The notes beneath the pieces are model-generated. The model was not told the origin of the DNA and searched no databases. It worked only from the letters and a program-made list of their open reading frames with translations. Positions 13,100 to 26,100 of a stretch of 64,000 bases of DNA are shown here, one piece after another (within the stretch, counting starts at the first letter, position 1; each line of letters opens with the position of its first letter). Made by a program: the position numbers and the translations under genes. Source of the stretch: Triops longicaudatus (taxonomy: Eukaryota; Arthropoda; Branchiopoda; Notostraca; Triopsidae). The stretch is from contig JAGQDJ010000081.1 of the NCBI GenBank assembly GCA_022885665.1, positions 186,001 through 250,000 on the forward strand, given 5' to 3'.

Positions 13100-14247
13100 G
13101 ACGTTACCTCCCTAGACCAGTCGCTTTTAAAGCACAGTAGCAACATGCCATTTGATTACCTTTCTTTTGTTGGGACGGGCATTTTTGCCTCTAATAAAGA
13201 ACGACATTTTCTCGATGCTAGTGAAATTCAACGTGCGGAATTAAACCACGTGGACTATACAGTGTATGTATGGATCAAAGTCAGCAAAAGCTTACAACTT
13301 GTGTTAGATGTCGTAGCTGTTTTAAGAGGATCGGAAGTAAATTCTATATGAGCTTTTCGCGCAAACGTCTACGATGTATGTCACCAGAATACACGATTTT
13401 TAAGACTATTATTTACCAACTTCAAAAGAATGACCTTAATTCCATTCACTGCCACAAGTCGTCGTGCGTGTAGCTTGGTTAAGGCACTGATTCCCGCCAT
13501 CTCTTTTAAAATTGTACTAAACTGACATACTTGACGCACTTGACAGGACCCTATATATAATGTTTCTCTTCTTATAAATGTCTAATTTGCAAACAGAAGA
13601 ATTTAAATATCAACATCCGGGCGCTGTCAAACAAGATTCGTATCACTTTATTTGGTAACCCAGACTTGTGGGTTGATGTAAAAACGCATGCATGTCAAAA
13701 CGAAATTGCAAGTGTGAAAGGCTCCTAACACCATACGGAAAGGGGGCAGCGAAATTTCTTAATTTTTACTAAATGAGTTACGTTATGTTTGCTTTCCTTT
13801 AACTTCAATATGGGAGCCCTCACTAGAAAAGAAATAATAATTTATGGATTAGTGGCGCTGGACGAAGAATTTCCACACCCGCCAAATGGGAGCCAGTCCG
13901 CCTCTGCTCTCCAATACGCGAAGAATTATTCATGTCCGTTTCTATCTCGTTAAGCATGACCGAATTGATCCTTCTTTTGTATTCACTGTACTTCAAAACA
14001 ATGCTGCTTAAGACCATTTTATTTTGTTATTGTAGCCAAAAAGTGGGAAAAGCGTTGTTAACTGTTTCGTAAAACGTAGTAACTTTTTCTTCAATTTTTT
14101 TTTTAGATTAATAAAAAAATTTCTATTTCAGTTTCGTTTAAAATATACTATTTATACAATATTTAATTATATTACAAGCAAATAAGGATATAGTACTACT
14201 TTTACACAATTGATACTTCCATATGATAATCACGTCGGATAATCCCA

Positions 14248-14313
14248 ATGACCGCTTAAAAACAAGACCTCTGGTCGGTCCACGGGCCTTGTAATTAAGT
14301 GGGTTACACTGTA
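14248..14313. repeat. Degraded transposon end (CAGTGTAACCCACTTA family)
   Basis: On the minus strand, starting near 14313, the sequence reads CAGTGTAACCCACTTAATTA, closely matching the CAGTGCAACCCACTTATAAC end of the element at 35531. No partner end was found nearby, so it is treated as a remnant. Confidence 0.4.
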
Positions 14314-15438
14314 TTACAGCGACAGAAAGGGTTGTATTCGTCCTGCATTGGCCTCAAATGACCTTTCCCTTTCTCTAACAGATCAGACTCTAATTAATTT
14401 AACAACTACAATATTAGGACTAGGAATATGATACGAAACATGGACTATCATAGTCGTCTAGTATGTATATACAATCAACGTCAATTTCCAACACGCACTT
14501 GATAAAACTAGCTTTTTTCTTTTCCTTCTCATACAGAGAATTTCCAAGATATCTCACACAAGATAATTAGAACATTATGAAAGTCTCACTATATAGACAG
14601 CAAACAAAGGTCTACTTCCGAATCAAACGTTGGGAAAAGAAATTGTGGCAACAGAAGAAATTTCTGAATACATGTAAACCTTTATTTACACCGGATTTCC
14701 TCCTGGCTCTTCATTACTGATTTGATTATTCCGCACTCGCTTGCCGCGTATTGTCTATACAGCGGTTTTGATCACATAAAATTAAAAACCTTCCTTCATA
14801 TCTATACGAAGTTATGACAGGACTTTATAATCCTCCGACCTTGACGTTATTGATAGCAGAAAGTTTTGTCAGGGCGCAAACAGTTTCACAGAGGATTTTT
14901 GTTAATTCGGCGGCTACGACGTTGAAACGCAAAAAATAGAGCTTCAGCTTTCGTGTAATTTCTGGTACGAGGCACGAACTGATCAAAGCTTTGGCCAATT
15001 TGTAGAGACCCTAATATAGCCGAAGAGGACAATGCATCGCAGGTGCGATGTCGGTCGTCTCTTAAAACCAACCAACAATGTGTAGAGACTGGCTGAACAA
15101 ACAGCTTTGTTGCGTCGCGTACTCAACGCGATTTGCAGCTGAGTAGTGCTAACAAAACGTTGCAATGCCTATTCTCGTATATGTAAACAACTTGATACTG
15201 ACTTTCTTGAATCTTATCACTTGTTTAGCTTTTTCATCTACAAAACATTTAGACGACTCAGCGCAGATCTCGTCAAATTAAGGAACCTCTCGAACTTGCA
15301 GGCTTATTTCTCTGTTCATAAAGGAATATAAGTTGACATCCCTATTTTGAACAAACCACGTACAGATTTGTGTTTCGGGATGTCAAAATATTTCCTTAAA
15401 TAAGGGAAACAGCTCGAACATATTGGCGAGGAAATGCT

Positions 15439-15444
15439 TTTATT
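15439..15444 (-). promoter_or_regulatory. Candidate RPS28 polyadenylation signal
   Basis: AATAAA on the minus strand lies about 160 bases downstream of the RPS28 stop codon and is the nearest such hexamer. Confidence 0.4.
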
Positions 15445-15600
15445 TTCAGTCACGAGTTGGAACACGACAAAACCCACAGATAGTCACGGGCATATCTACA
15501 CAAGAACCGATCCGCAAATTAATGCTGTATCAATTAACCAAATCTGTAAACCATTCACTTTAACTTACCGAAATGTCAAACTGAAGAATAAAAAGCAGCT

Positions 15601-16071
15601 CTATCGTAACCTTCTCGCTTCACGTTCAGATTCAAGGAGGGTGAGGATATCTCCTTCACGAACGGGTCCCTTTACATTTCGGATAATTTGACGGTTTTGT
15701 TCTCCGATGAACTCGACCTTAACTTGGGTACACTGACCCTGGGAACCGGTGCGTCCCAAAACTTTGATGACCTAAATAGAGAGGGAAATAAATATTTTTA
15801 GATCACATATACTTCACATATCAGGAAACCCTGTCAAAATATCAAACACGATCACAACCCAGCCAAGTCCCGAACCGTTGACCGCGTGGTCATCCCTCTA
15901 CTGAACAGAACAGTAGCTCCCAATGATTTTTTCTCATGAAGAAAGCGAACTTTCGCTAGAAAATTAGTACAACTACGCACGGAGAATTCGACGAACAATA
16001 ATGCTTGAAAACTATTACTGTTATATTGAAAATGATACACTTACGCGAGCGAGAACGACGGGCTTGTCCAT
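15601..16071 (-). CDS. RPS28: 40S ribosomal protein S28 (eS28)
   Basis: This is a small structural protein of the 40S ribosomal subunit. Exon 1 is 16071-16045 (MDKPVVLAR) and exon 2 is 15771-15601, with TAG at the end; the product has 65 residues. The core [17 protein letters not shown] and the tail [17 protein letters not shown] are invariant family segments. The 65-residue length and the [19 protein letters not shown] core resemble arthropod S28 more than the 69-residue vertebrate form. A pyrimidine tract (CTTTCTTTC on the minus strand, 16104-16096), about 25 bases before the ATG, could be a 5'-TOP element of the kind that controls ribosomal-protein mRNA translation; this is inference. The gene is divergent from NDUFA7 across 238 bases. 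Confidence 0.98.
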
Positions 16072-16309
16072 GTTTTCTGCCTGGCAAAATGGCGTGAAAG
16101 AAAGCCTGAGTTGCCGGAGTATACATGAATATGTCGAAATAAACGTGTTTAAAACATAACATAAAATAAAAAATGTTCTTGTAAATACAATAAAATATAA
16201 AAAATGTGGTACAAATATTTTTTTAGTAAATAATATCTTCCAAAAGTAGGCAACGTTGCTTTGTTTTCCATTTACCTCGCTTACTCTATCACAAAACGTT
16301 TTCTTTAAA
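16072..16309. promoter_or_regulatory. Shared divergent promoter region of RPS28 and NDUFA7
   Basis: Only 238 bases separate the two start codons, so both 5' UTRs and core promoters must lie here. No clear TATA box at a sensible distance is visible for either gene. Confidence 0.55.
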
Positions 16310-16775
16310 ATGTCGAAAGTGCCCTTGAGAGATGTTAACCCAATCATCCAAGTGTTCCGAAACTTCTTACTTGGGGTTCATATTTTTTTTTGCATTAGAA
16401 TTTTTTCCACAGAATAACGTTTTTCTTATAGCGCGAGCATAATTTGGCTTTGAGGTCTGCCAACGAGATAGCCCGCAGAACTCAACCTGCTCCCAAATTA
16501 CCCAATGGACCGCATAGCAAGTTAAGCGGCAACTACTACTACACCCATGATGCCCGACGTGTAGTTGGACCTCCTACGCTAATTGCTGACAATTCTCCCG
16601 TGAAACAGCAGTTGGCCGCTGGTCAGGAACAGCAATCCCTAGAGTACGATATATTTACGTTCGTTTCACAGTTTAATTTACGGATCGCTTCATTATAAGG
16701 TCTGTGGCGTTGGCTCCTACCTTAAAAAAACCTGTGACACCTGGTCCGAGTTACGGCTGGGATGCCCTCAATTAG
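16310..16775 (+). CDS. NDUFA7: NADH dehydrogenase (ubiquinone) 1 alpha subcomplex subunit 7 (B14.5a)
   Basis: This is an accessory subunit of mitochondrial respiratory complex I, on the matrix side. Exons are 16310-16375, 16432-16643 and 16700-16775, and the product has 117 residues (human 113). Family signatures are RTQPAPKLPNGPHSKLSGNY, TRDGRR-like THDARR, the PPTLIA segment and the C-terminal KKPVTPGPSYGWD. The exon 1 donor is a weak GTTCAT, but the join FRNFLLGREHNLALRSANE fits the family. The introns are 56 bases each. Its start codon was chosen as the first ATG of the frame, just downstream of the shared spacer with RPS28. Confidence 0.92.
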
Positions 16776-17168
16776 AGCAAAATCATCGGCGTTCTGCTAG
16801 TAACAACTATTGCTGTACAAACCCGTTTCAAATAGACAAGATACAATGTATTCAAACTCTTTCGTGCATTAATCTTTTGATTTGCGGTCACATATTTTTT
16901 ATATATGGGGAAGAGGAAATGTTGTTAACTTTTGGTACGTGGGTGGTGAAGAACCCTCAGGGGAAGGGGAACGGGTTCAGCCGTGGAGGCGGATAAGTTC
17001 TGTATTTAGACGCAAGGCAACTTTGAGCTGTGTGTCGACTAGCTGACCCAGAAAAATGCAAAAACAATTGGCACGCTAGTACCTCCCTGACTAAGCAATA
17101 ATAATCAGAAATCCCTGGTTTAAACTCTGAAAAAAACTTCTAACGAACCCTTAAAAATTACTCTATTC
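16776..17168. other. Convergent spacer between NDUFA7 and SZT2
   Basis: This 393-base interval holds the two 3' UTRs. I see no gene, repeat or clear AATAAA signal on either strand. Confidence 0.6.
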
Positions 17169-20100
17169 TTATCCTAACAAGCCTGTCCACATATGGAAGC
17201 AGCATAAATTCACGAACTCCTCAGCAAGGTTTTGCACTACCAAAGTCCTGGAATTAGGCGTACCATCCAACGAAACGCTCTCGCTTTCAGCCGCTAACGG
17301 GTTGCGATATAGTCCGCAAACGTTCTAGACGGGTAAACAAAAATCAGCAGCCTTACAAATAGTTTCATTGTCTATGTGTTGAAACTTACGGCTCGTCCGG
17401 CGTTTAGATCTACCGAAACCATCATGGCTGAATCTTTGGTCTGGTCGTCTAATAGCACCACATATTTCACACTTCCATCCGACGAAATGAAATGCCGTTG
17501 AGTATTCGGATATTTCGTTAGCAGTTTCTGGGCTAATCCCTGGTACCAGCTCAACGGCTGACATAGAAACGCCGTTAAGGCAGGGTCGACGGCATCCAAC
17601 GGTTCCAACTGGGACAGTTCCAGCAACTCTTTAAATTCCAGGAAAGTCAACGCCACATCCTTGTTTTCACGTAGGATCTTGCCAGACCGAGTATCGTCCG
17701 TATCACGGACGGGAGTCGGGTTTGATTGTAAGCGCTGCCACAGATAATCCCTCCGACAATGCACCTGCGCCTTTTTTACTATATTTCTGATTTGCTGTTC
17801 GCTTTGAGCAGCTTGCTCCATAGTAATTTGCTGCATTAATTGCTCGTGTGAGGAATAGTACCCTAGATAGTTGACAGCTTCTTGCCTAGAGAAGAAAATC
17901 ACACTGAGCTTTTGCTTCGCTTGTAATAGCCTAAAGTTCTTTGACAAGTTTTAAAATAACAGGAAACTGATGAAAATACCAATTTTAACGAAGAGTGTTT
18001 TAATAGACGGAGGCCGTTACCTTATTCCAGGATGAGATTTGAGAGATGACGACATGCGCGCAGATCTGGCTACGCTTGTGCCCAATACATCTTTTTCGGA
18101 ACGACTGTTGATGCTTTCTTTCCTATGAGGAACGTCGAGGCCGTTGTTAGACATAGATAAGCCTTTTAATGATCCTTCTAGTTCGACATTCCTTAAGGAG
18201 ACTTCGGATTGGTTCCATGATTTACGAAAATCGGTGTTTTTATCCCTGTCCACTTCAGTTTCCGATTCCGTTTCGCTCTTGCCTGGGTTCTCATCAGCCA
18301 GCTTTTCGGTCGAAGGAACGTGGAGAAGTTGTTGTTGAGGAGCAGTGAACACAGTCCGGAACTTGCCTGGTTTTCTCTCGTGGTAAAATTTTGGGAAAAA
18401 ATCCCTGCAAATCAGAAATCAGCTGATGTTTTCAAATTCACTAAGAAAGTTTTGGAATTTACCGTCTGGAAACAAGGATTAAGTAGAAACGTAAATATAA
18501 AATGTTTTGCTCCGGAGGGGCGCATTGGGTGTCGTGGGCGATGATTAAACTAACATCAAATTCGTCATGTAGTTGGGTGTCATTAGAATCACGAAATTTA
18601 ACACGATGGGGCCACTGTTTCACAAGCACGTATTCGTTGTCTTTGTCGTCATCCACCAAAGTGGGTACCATCCTCAACACCCGTAGATGATACAGCTTTT
18701 CGTGGCTTAGAAGGTAGTTGTAAAGTTGGTATGCAGACGTGTTCTTATCTTCGATAGCCACCGAGCCTAATGTACAGCTCAGTTGAAAGTAAAACCCTTA
18801 AGCCGCTTAGAAAATCAACCTTACCGCAGTATACTTGATTTCGAGCAAAGTTAGGTCCTTTGGAATAATATTTGGTAAAATCGTCCAGGAAGCTCACCAA
18901 ATGAAAACCATTTTTAAATAACGACTGCCGGCCTGATACATGTCCATGCAGAGACCGGAGGTGGAAGTCATACGTAAATGAGTGCAAATGAACAAGCGTT
19001 TTAGCTCTATCGCACTCGTCTAGGAAACTCAGCGTAAACTGCAAAATAGTGCAAATTAATGGAACTTCAAGTGATAAGAATTGTAAAACATACTTGTGGT
19101 TCCGTTTGCTTCGTTTGCAAGCGCGCTAGCTCAAGAATATGAAGCTTGGTAAAGAAAAACGGTTCCCGAATACCCACTTCGCACACCATAATACCCCCAA
19201 GAGGTGACCGTTGGAAGAAATATGTACATTCTTCACCTTTGGTAACCGGCCATCCAACTAAAGTTGTGCTTGTGACAGCTAGACGTGCAGTTAGGGCTAC
19301 TCGGCGACTTTTTTCCTCTGCATCGCCTCTTTGTTGCTTCAGCACGCTTTTCGGACTAAATTATTCAGAAATGTTACCATCTCGTTATACAGTCTTCATG
19401 TCTTCTATCTTACCCTCGTTTGGTTGCAGCTGGTTTCACCTCAAGCCGAACAAAGCCTAACCAGTTCAAGTACTGGAAAAACTCTTGTAAGTACGCTGTA
19501 CAAAGCGCCTGATGCCACTTGTCATCAGTGGATCGGCGTAACCTTGGAGGCGACGGAGGCGGCGAGGTGCTCGATTTGTTACCTTTGACTTCTGTGGCGC
19601 TGTGAGTCGAATTCTCGGAATTGTGCCTTGAACGCTACAGAGAAAAATATTCTTTCAAATTTATTTTCTGAAGAAGGAAATAATTATTCACCCCATGTTG
19701 GCTACGAAGTTCGGTGCCATACACAGCCAAACTCGGATCACGGGTTCGCGCCACTTGCAAACGCCACCTAAAATATCGCGTTTGCAATGCCAAATATTTG
19801 TATATCTTGACGAAAGTTTTAACTTTTTTACCTTGGTAGAAATAATAAGGGAGTGTAACAGTAATGAACCATCCGAGCTGTCTGACGGAACAAGGCAAGC
19901 ACGTCTTCAGTTACATGATGATTCGAACCTCCGCCTCTCGTTTGTGTTTGCCACATCAGATAGAGCTTATGGTTAATGTCTAAAACATTAAATAGTGAAT
20001 TTTCACTTAAAATTACACTATTCTGGTAAAATAATGTAAATAAACATAGTCTGCGCACATTGAAAATTTTAGTTTCAATAAAGAAAGTAACTCGAAAAGT

Positions 20101-23100
20101 TTCGAAAATTTTTCCCATACCGGGAATCGAACCCGAGCCTCCTGGGTGAAAGCCAGGTATCCTAGCCACTAGACCATATGGGAGTTATCCGTTATATATA
20201 CCCCTAGCCAGATAAGCGTAGACGAATACCTTTTCTGTCCTGATTTTTCACTTCAATCAACTGCTGTCCGTGCTTTGCTACAGGATCCTTGTTCATATCA
20301 TACAGACACTGACGTAAAGGTTTTGACGAATGTTTATCCCTAAATAAATCCAAATATGGCGGATTCTGCGGACTCGACCTTCTCGTGGCTCCACCCGTAA
20401 CTGAAGAACTGGAGTTATAGTCTCGAGGAGGAGCTTGGTAGTGCACCAATGACTCCAGTTCGACATTGCTTTGCAGATAGCGGTTTCCTTTCTACAAAGG
20501 TACAATGAAATATAAAAAAAGTTATGCTGCAGAAATCCGTGTCGCTTCCTTACCAAAGGCAAATGGTTAACAGGACGCTTGCTGCAGGCTTGGTTATGAA
20601 ATAATCCCATTTTTTGCGTAAGTATACCAGTCAATAACGCCCATCTTGCGTTATGCCACTGCGCTAGCTCTGTCGTTTGGTTCATTAAGGATTCCTGACT
20701 GTCTTTCGACCAATTGTAAGTCCAAACGGACAGCTGCATATCAGAAAAAGTTGTTAACTAGTTGTAAATTCAACCACAAATAAAAATCCCCTTGCATAAA
20801 ACATAAATATTACCCTTTTATTAGCTAACTCGGCCCATAACAATCTTTGACGAGGAATGAAAACGGGCCCATTGCCTTCGGCCAGAGAAAGATCTACGGA
20901 AAGATTCGTCGTCGCATAGAGAGAAGTGGGCGTGCCGGGAGGGAGAGTAGAGGCGGTGGAAGGCGCCGTAGTTTCCTTCTCAAAATGTTTTGCTGCACTT
21001 GAATATGGCATATGACGCTGGTAACTCTTCTGAACTATTGGTAAGGTTAAAAGAAAATAGATGTATTAAAATATATATTAAAACAGAATGTATCAATAAT
21101 ATGAACTGTGAAACTATACAATAAAAAATGAAGACAAACAGAATGATAATAAGAGGCTATAAATGCCAACCATAAAGGCCACTTACAAATAGGAAAACTT
21201 CAGATTTTAATTCTTAAAAGTAGTTACTTTTCATGGAGATGTTATCCACAACTGCGTCTTCTTTAGAACTTTCTTTCCACTGTGTAAAGTTACGTCCAAT
21301 AATAATGTACGAAACGTAAGGCGTAGCACCAACGCTTAATGGGCTGGGTAGAACTGGGCAAGGAACATATGCTGCTGAGGAGTCTTGTTGATTCGTACAT
21401 ACAAAAACTCGAGGTTTCGTATCGTGGTCCAAGTTTGTAACTATCTTCTGGAAGGCTTTAATTACCAACGGTACAGTCAGGCTAATAAATTGAATATTCG
21501 TATTAGATATTGTGCCACGTAGAGATGAAAACAGTTCTAGGCTTACTAGTCAATCAAGTCAACGCTGTGCTCCTTTACGGCTGGGACGCCGTGCTTCAAA
21601 CCATGTTCCATCCAGTCTTTCATGACAGACCTGTAAACGTCACTCAGGACACCTTTGTCACCCGTCTCCCATTTTTCTAACGATGCATTCGCGTTCCCTG
21701 GTCCTGTAGGTGATGTGGAGGCTAAGGGGGAAACCATCGATGCTGGAGCATTGGCCGTTCCGGCCGTAAAAGACTGAGATCGTTCATAGCTTTTCTCCAC
21801 TTCGTTCGGCGAGGATGGTACCCCCTGCAGAAATAAAAAGTGTCAGAAATGAGACTAAGTGGAACCGGAATACCAGCGAATAACGATAAAAGAAAAGCTG
21901 AAGCATCAGTGCAGCCCCCCTTCACCGACCAGAACCTCCCACCCCTCGTCCCCTATTCCCGTGGTTGTAATGTAAACTTTACCGTCCTAAATTGGGAAGT
22001 ATAAGTGACAGAACGAGAGAGGATAGAATAACGTCGGAGTATGTTCCATCTGAGAGTTAGATTGGGATCCGACGTTGAATTGAATATGGCCTAGTTAAAG
22101 TTAACCAACAATGAAAAAATTTTCCACGGGGTAACACAAATGTTAGTTAGTACTGAGTTGATTCTTAATTGGCGTTACCTGTCGCAGATTAACAGGTGAC
22201 GATGGAGTGTCTTTCGCTTGCGTTGCACTGGCGTGTCTTTGTTTGGTGTGGCTGGATAAATCTTCACTCACGCTAGATGTGATCCGTGGTGGTAAGCCCC
22301 CAAATGAAACAGATCTTGACCGCAGATCAGCTATAACGTCTTCCATTACCGCTAGAAAACGGATTTCAGTTCATGTGCAAATCACTACAAAACTTAAAAA
22401 GGAACTTAAACATCCTATGTAATAAAAATTCAATTAAACCGAGTCCAAATAAGAAGATCCCAGGTTTAAAAGGAAGTCATTGAAAAAGAGCAGCTCCATC
22501 CCACAAAAACTCTGCCCTTTCAGAAATAGTAACAAATTTTCGCGATTTAGAATAGCAAATGTAAGAGAATCCCAGATACGATTATACTTTTCAGCTCTTT
22601 TTTTTCTCCTATTTCTAAGTTCGACTGATGTAAAGATTCTTACGTCCAACGGGCGTGGACGGTTCAGAACATGGTACACTATCCGCGCCTGGAAGTTCGC
22701 ACAGCGGAGCTGGTAGCAGACGATACTCTGTGACGACGTCCCATAAAGCGTGGACAATGGCCGCTTCGAGTTTCTCGGCTAACGCGCCTAAGTTTACCAA
22801 ACCACGTTCCCACATTCGAAATTCGAGTAAAGCCACTGGTCCGGGGCTCTTGCTGCCACTCGTGCCGGTGTAAATGCTGGTTGACGTAAGTTGCAGGTAT
22901 TCGAACTTGGGGAGCGGATCCCGTGCTAATGCTTGATTAGGTCTCGGACAGTGGACGTGTCTTACAGGTAATCCTTGGCCATCTACCAAGGCCAAGGCAA
23001 TGCAAGCAATACCATGATGGGCAACGCCAGTCATCTGGGCACAATTATAGAAAAAGACGTCCGTTTCAGGAACAGGTATGGCGGAGTAGTCTTGGAAGTG

Positions 23101-26100
23101 ATGGTCCGGCATATGGTCCATGTATTTTGGCACGTGAACGAATTGCAGCAAGTTTTGTCGCAAGTAGTAGGTGAGGGCTTGCAGATATGGCAGAGCGGAG
23201 GCGTGGATAGTGAATCTGACCACAGTTTTTGGCGGTTCATACGGTTTCTGGATAAAGTGGACGTCCTCGGGGGTCAACTTACACACGGGGTTACGGTTTA
23301 GCAATGCGCACAACATCTCAAGTACAGCGTCATCCAGCTTATTCTTTAAGACGCGCATAAGCTGGACTTTTATAGCCGGACCTGAATCCATCCAAAGTAG
23401 GGTTAACGAAAGTTGTAGCACAAGGTCACACATGAAATCGTATATTTGATCTATTTGACCTATTCGACTAGAATATGAGACCCTAACTTTTTAGAGGAAA
23501 AAGCTCTAGCAATTTCTCAAATTTACAAGTTAATTTTGATCATCTATTTGTACTTTAAAAAGCATTGAGCCAAATCGGCGCAATGAACTTTATTACACGA
23601 TAACATTCTCGTAATGACAAACGTACCTGGTTGACTGACACCATGTACTTTGAGAACAATGCAGTCGTCACGTCGTGCTTGTTTGTAACTCTGAGCCAAA
23701 CTTGTTGTTTCTCCGCCTAAGCTTTCGCGTTCACCAAAGCTTCCTGTTCGGGTGCGGTGTTCCTGTTCAAAAGATATCTTTATTTGCGAAACGCGTCCAA
23801 ATGATGAAACACATACTTCTTCTTCAGCTTGGATGTAACTCGAAAACCTTCGAGCCGGAACCATGACACTCATGACGGGACCATCAATCTCATCATTATT
23901 GTGTTTTCCCATGGAGTACGATACAGAAACGTCATCGCTAAACTCTTCGGGATGACCCGTACAAACTCCTTCGTAAAGCCTATGAGGTATTCATATTCAT
24001 TACTCATAACAAGTAATTCAAAAACTGTTCACTCGTAACCCTTACACACGCTATTCGTAAACGTATTGCTTCCAATGAAGAAAAACTGACCGAACACGTA
24101 CCGTATATAATAAACGCTGCCCGTTTCTTCCTGGTACACAAACATATTCGTACGGTTGCCCACCTCGAAGGCATTTAGCGCTCCTTTCAGAACAATAACC
24201 CCACGAGACGTGTTAGTTTTCCCGGGACCTGTTTTCAAGCGTGGGTGCAAGGGAAAATGCCTTTCCCAAACGACAGGACAAGCCAAAGCTCCTGGCCGCA
24301 GTTTCAGTGTAGCTTCCAAGTACCCACGCGCAGACGTGTCGTCGTCATGTAACCGATTATGTAGATGCAAAGGTGAAGGCACTCGCGCAGAAAAGTGTGT
24401 CTCCGAGCCCCATAAATCGTCACGAGATTCTGGTTCGAGTAGTTGGTCACACAAGCGCGTATTATTCAACTCTTGCAGCATCATACGCTGGTTTACCAAT
24501 TTTCGCAAGCCACGGACATTTGATAGAAGAGTATCATGAATCTGACGCCATTCCAGTAACTCACTTTGCTTTGCAACCGCCAACCTGATAATAAATAACC
24601 ACATAGTCGGCAAAACTCAGATTTCCGGAAAAATCGTAGTTACCGGCAATGAAAGAACGTAGAGACCGCATAGGGCGTTACTTTAATTATGAGCCAAAAG
24701 GGAGGCATGGAAGGCCGACACTGTTCCAAGTCGGACAGCCAATCTCCTTCTTCATCGGAATCTGAACTCCCTCCATCGTAACCTATCAAAACAACTATGT
24801 CAATAAAACAAAAGTATACACAATTTCTGGAAATTTAGTGCTCTTCGCGATTCTTACCATCTTCAGTATTATGTAAACTGCTCATAACGCTCGAAGCGTC
24901 ACTCGCCCCTTTCCCGGGCGTTGAACTGTTGCCAGATGGAGAACGTTTTTTGTTAGATGCGTTAGATTTAGGCGTTTCTTTACTAGGTTCCTTTAAAGTG
25001 GAAACGGAGCGCGCGTCGTCATCTTCAGAAAGTTCCCCTTTCGTCGTGTCCACCTGAGACTTTTCCGTGGAAGTGTCCTTTGACGACGTAGATTCAGCTT
25101 CATTAGGCTCTGCCTGAGTAGATTTTTGCTCAAGGCAGCTCACGTTTACGGGCTGGTATTCATTCTCTGAGCTGGTATGACTCAGTTGTTTGGCAATGCT
25201 GCGGTTTTCCGGCCAGGACTTCTTGCCCAATGGTGGAACTAGAGAACTGTGATTGTGTCTGTCACCGCTGGACTTGTTCATAACCAAATAATAATAATCT
25301 CCCTCTCTTCTTAGATGGTACCCTTCAACAGTCACGTTGCCAAACTCCTATTCAAACAACAATTTGATTGTGAAACTAAAAAAAAAATATAATAACTATA
25401 TAATTATAATTTCAAAGAACGGTCTTACGGCCAAAAATTGTTGAAAGCTAGGCTCAGGAGCGAGTACGAACTGCAAAAATACGTCAACTTTACGGCAAGA
25501 TGCTCGATGAAGGGCGGAGTTCTGCACATGGGTAGCTACTGTTTCCAGGGTATGTTCAGTTATGGGGAATGAGTCGAGCAAAAAAGCAGCAATTTCATCT
25601 TGCAGCATCCACTGGATTTCCTCTACTGCTTTCTTGACAGCTTTGCGCTGTGCTTCAGGTAAGTGTTGCAATCTCGTGCAGCCGTTTTCTGCCTCGTCAC
25701 TAAAAACAAGAAAAAAAAAACATTGACAGTGGCAGTAAGGAACGCTAGATGCTTGTTACTCATCGCTAATGGACATATCCTCATCGCTCAGTTCAGGTGA
25801 AACGAGTACAACAACGTCTTGAGGTCCAGAAGAACTGCTGCAGAAAGAAGTTGTGCGCAGATTGGCTGCAACGGGGGTTCCGTCATACTTGGCACGGGCC
25901 AAAGGGACTTCGGCGCGATATGTTAAGCAAAGAAAGTCTAACGTCACACGCAATTCGGAAAGATCGAGCACCGTTTGCGTCGGTGGTAAGCAATTCATCA
26001 AATCACCAATACAAGTCGGTAATGAACTGATGGAGCGCAAACCGTGCGACCCTTGATTAATTATAGACGCAGTCAAATGGAGAAACAAAGGCGACAAAGC

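Larger units (their letters stand above)
13100..15600. other. Gene-free interval between RRP9 and RPS28
   Basis: The interval holds the RRP9 promoter side and the RPS28 3' UTR. I see no conserved coding sequence. An inverted-repeat end related to the element at 35531-36166 lies at about 14248-14313, and a short perfect hairpin (GCATCGCA, GG, TGCGATGT) sits at 15034-15051. The rest is AT-rich sequence without recognisable content. Confidence 0.65.

Noticed and set aside
15034..15051. Perfect 8-base-stem hairpin (GCATCGCA, GG, TGCGATGT)
   Set aside because: Short palindromes are expected by chance in 64 kb, and nothing around it suggests a regulatory role.
19414..19634. An intron in the SZT2 exon at 19583 (GTAACA donor)
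   Set aside because: Splicing there breaks phase, while reading through gives a Pro/Ser linker leading into conserved ALCTAYLQEFFQYLNWL.
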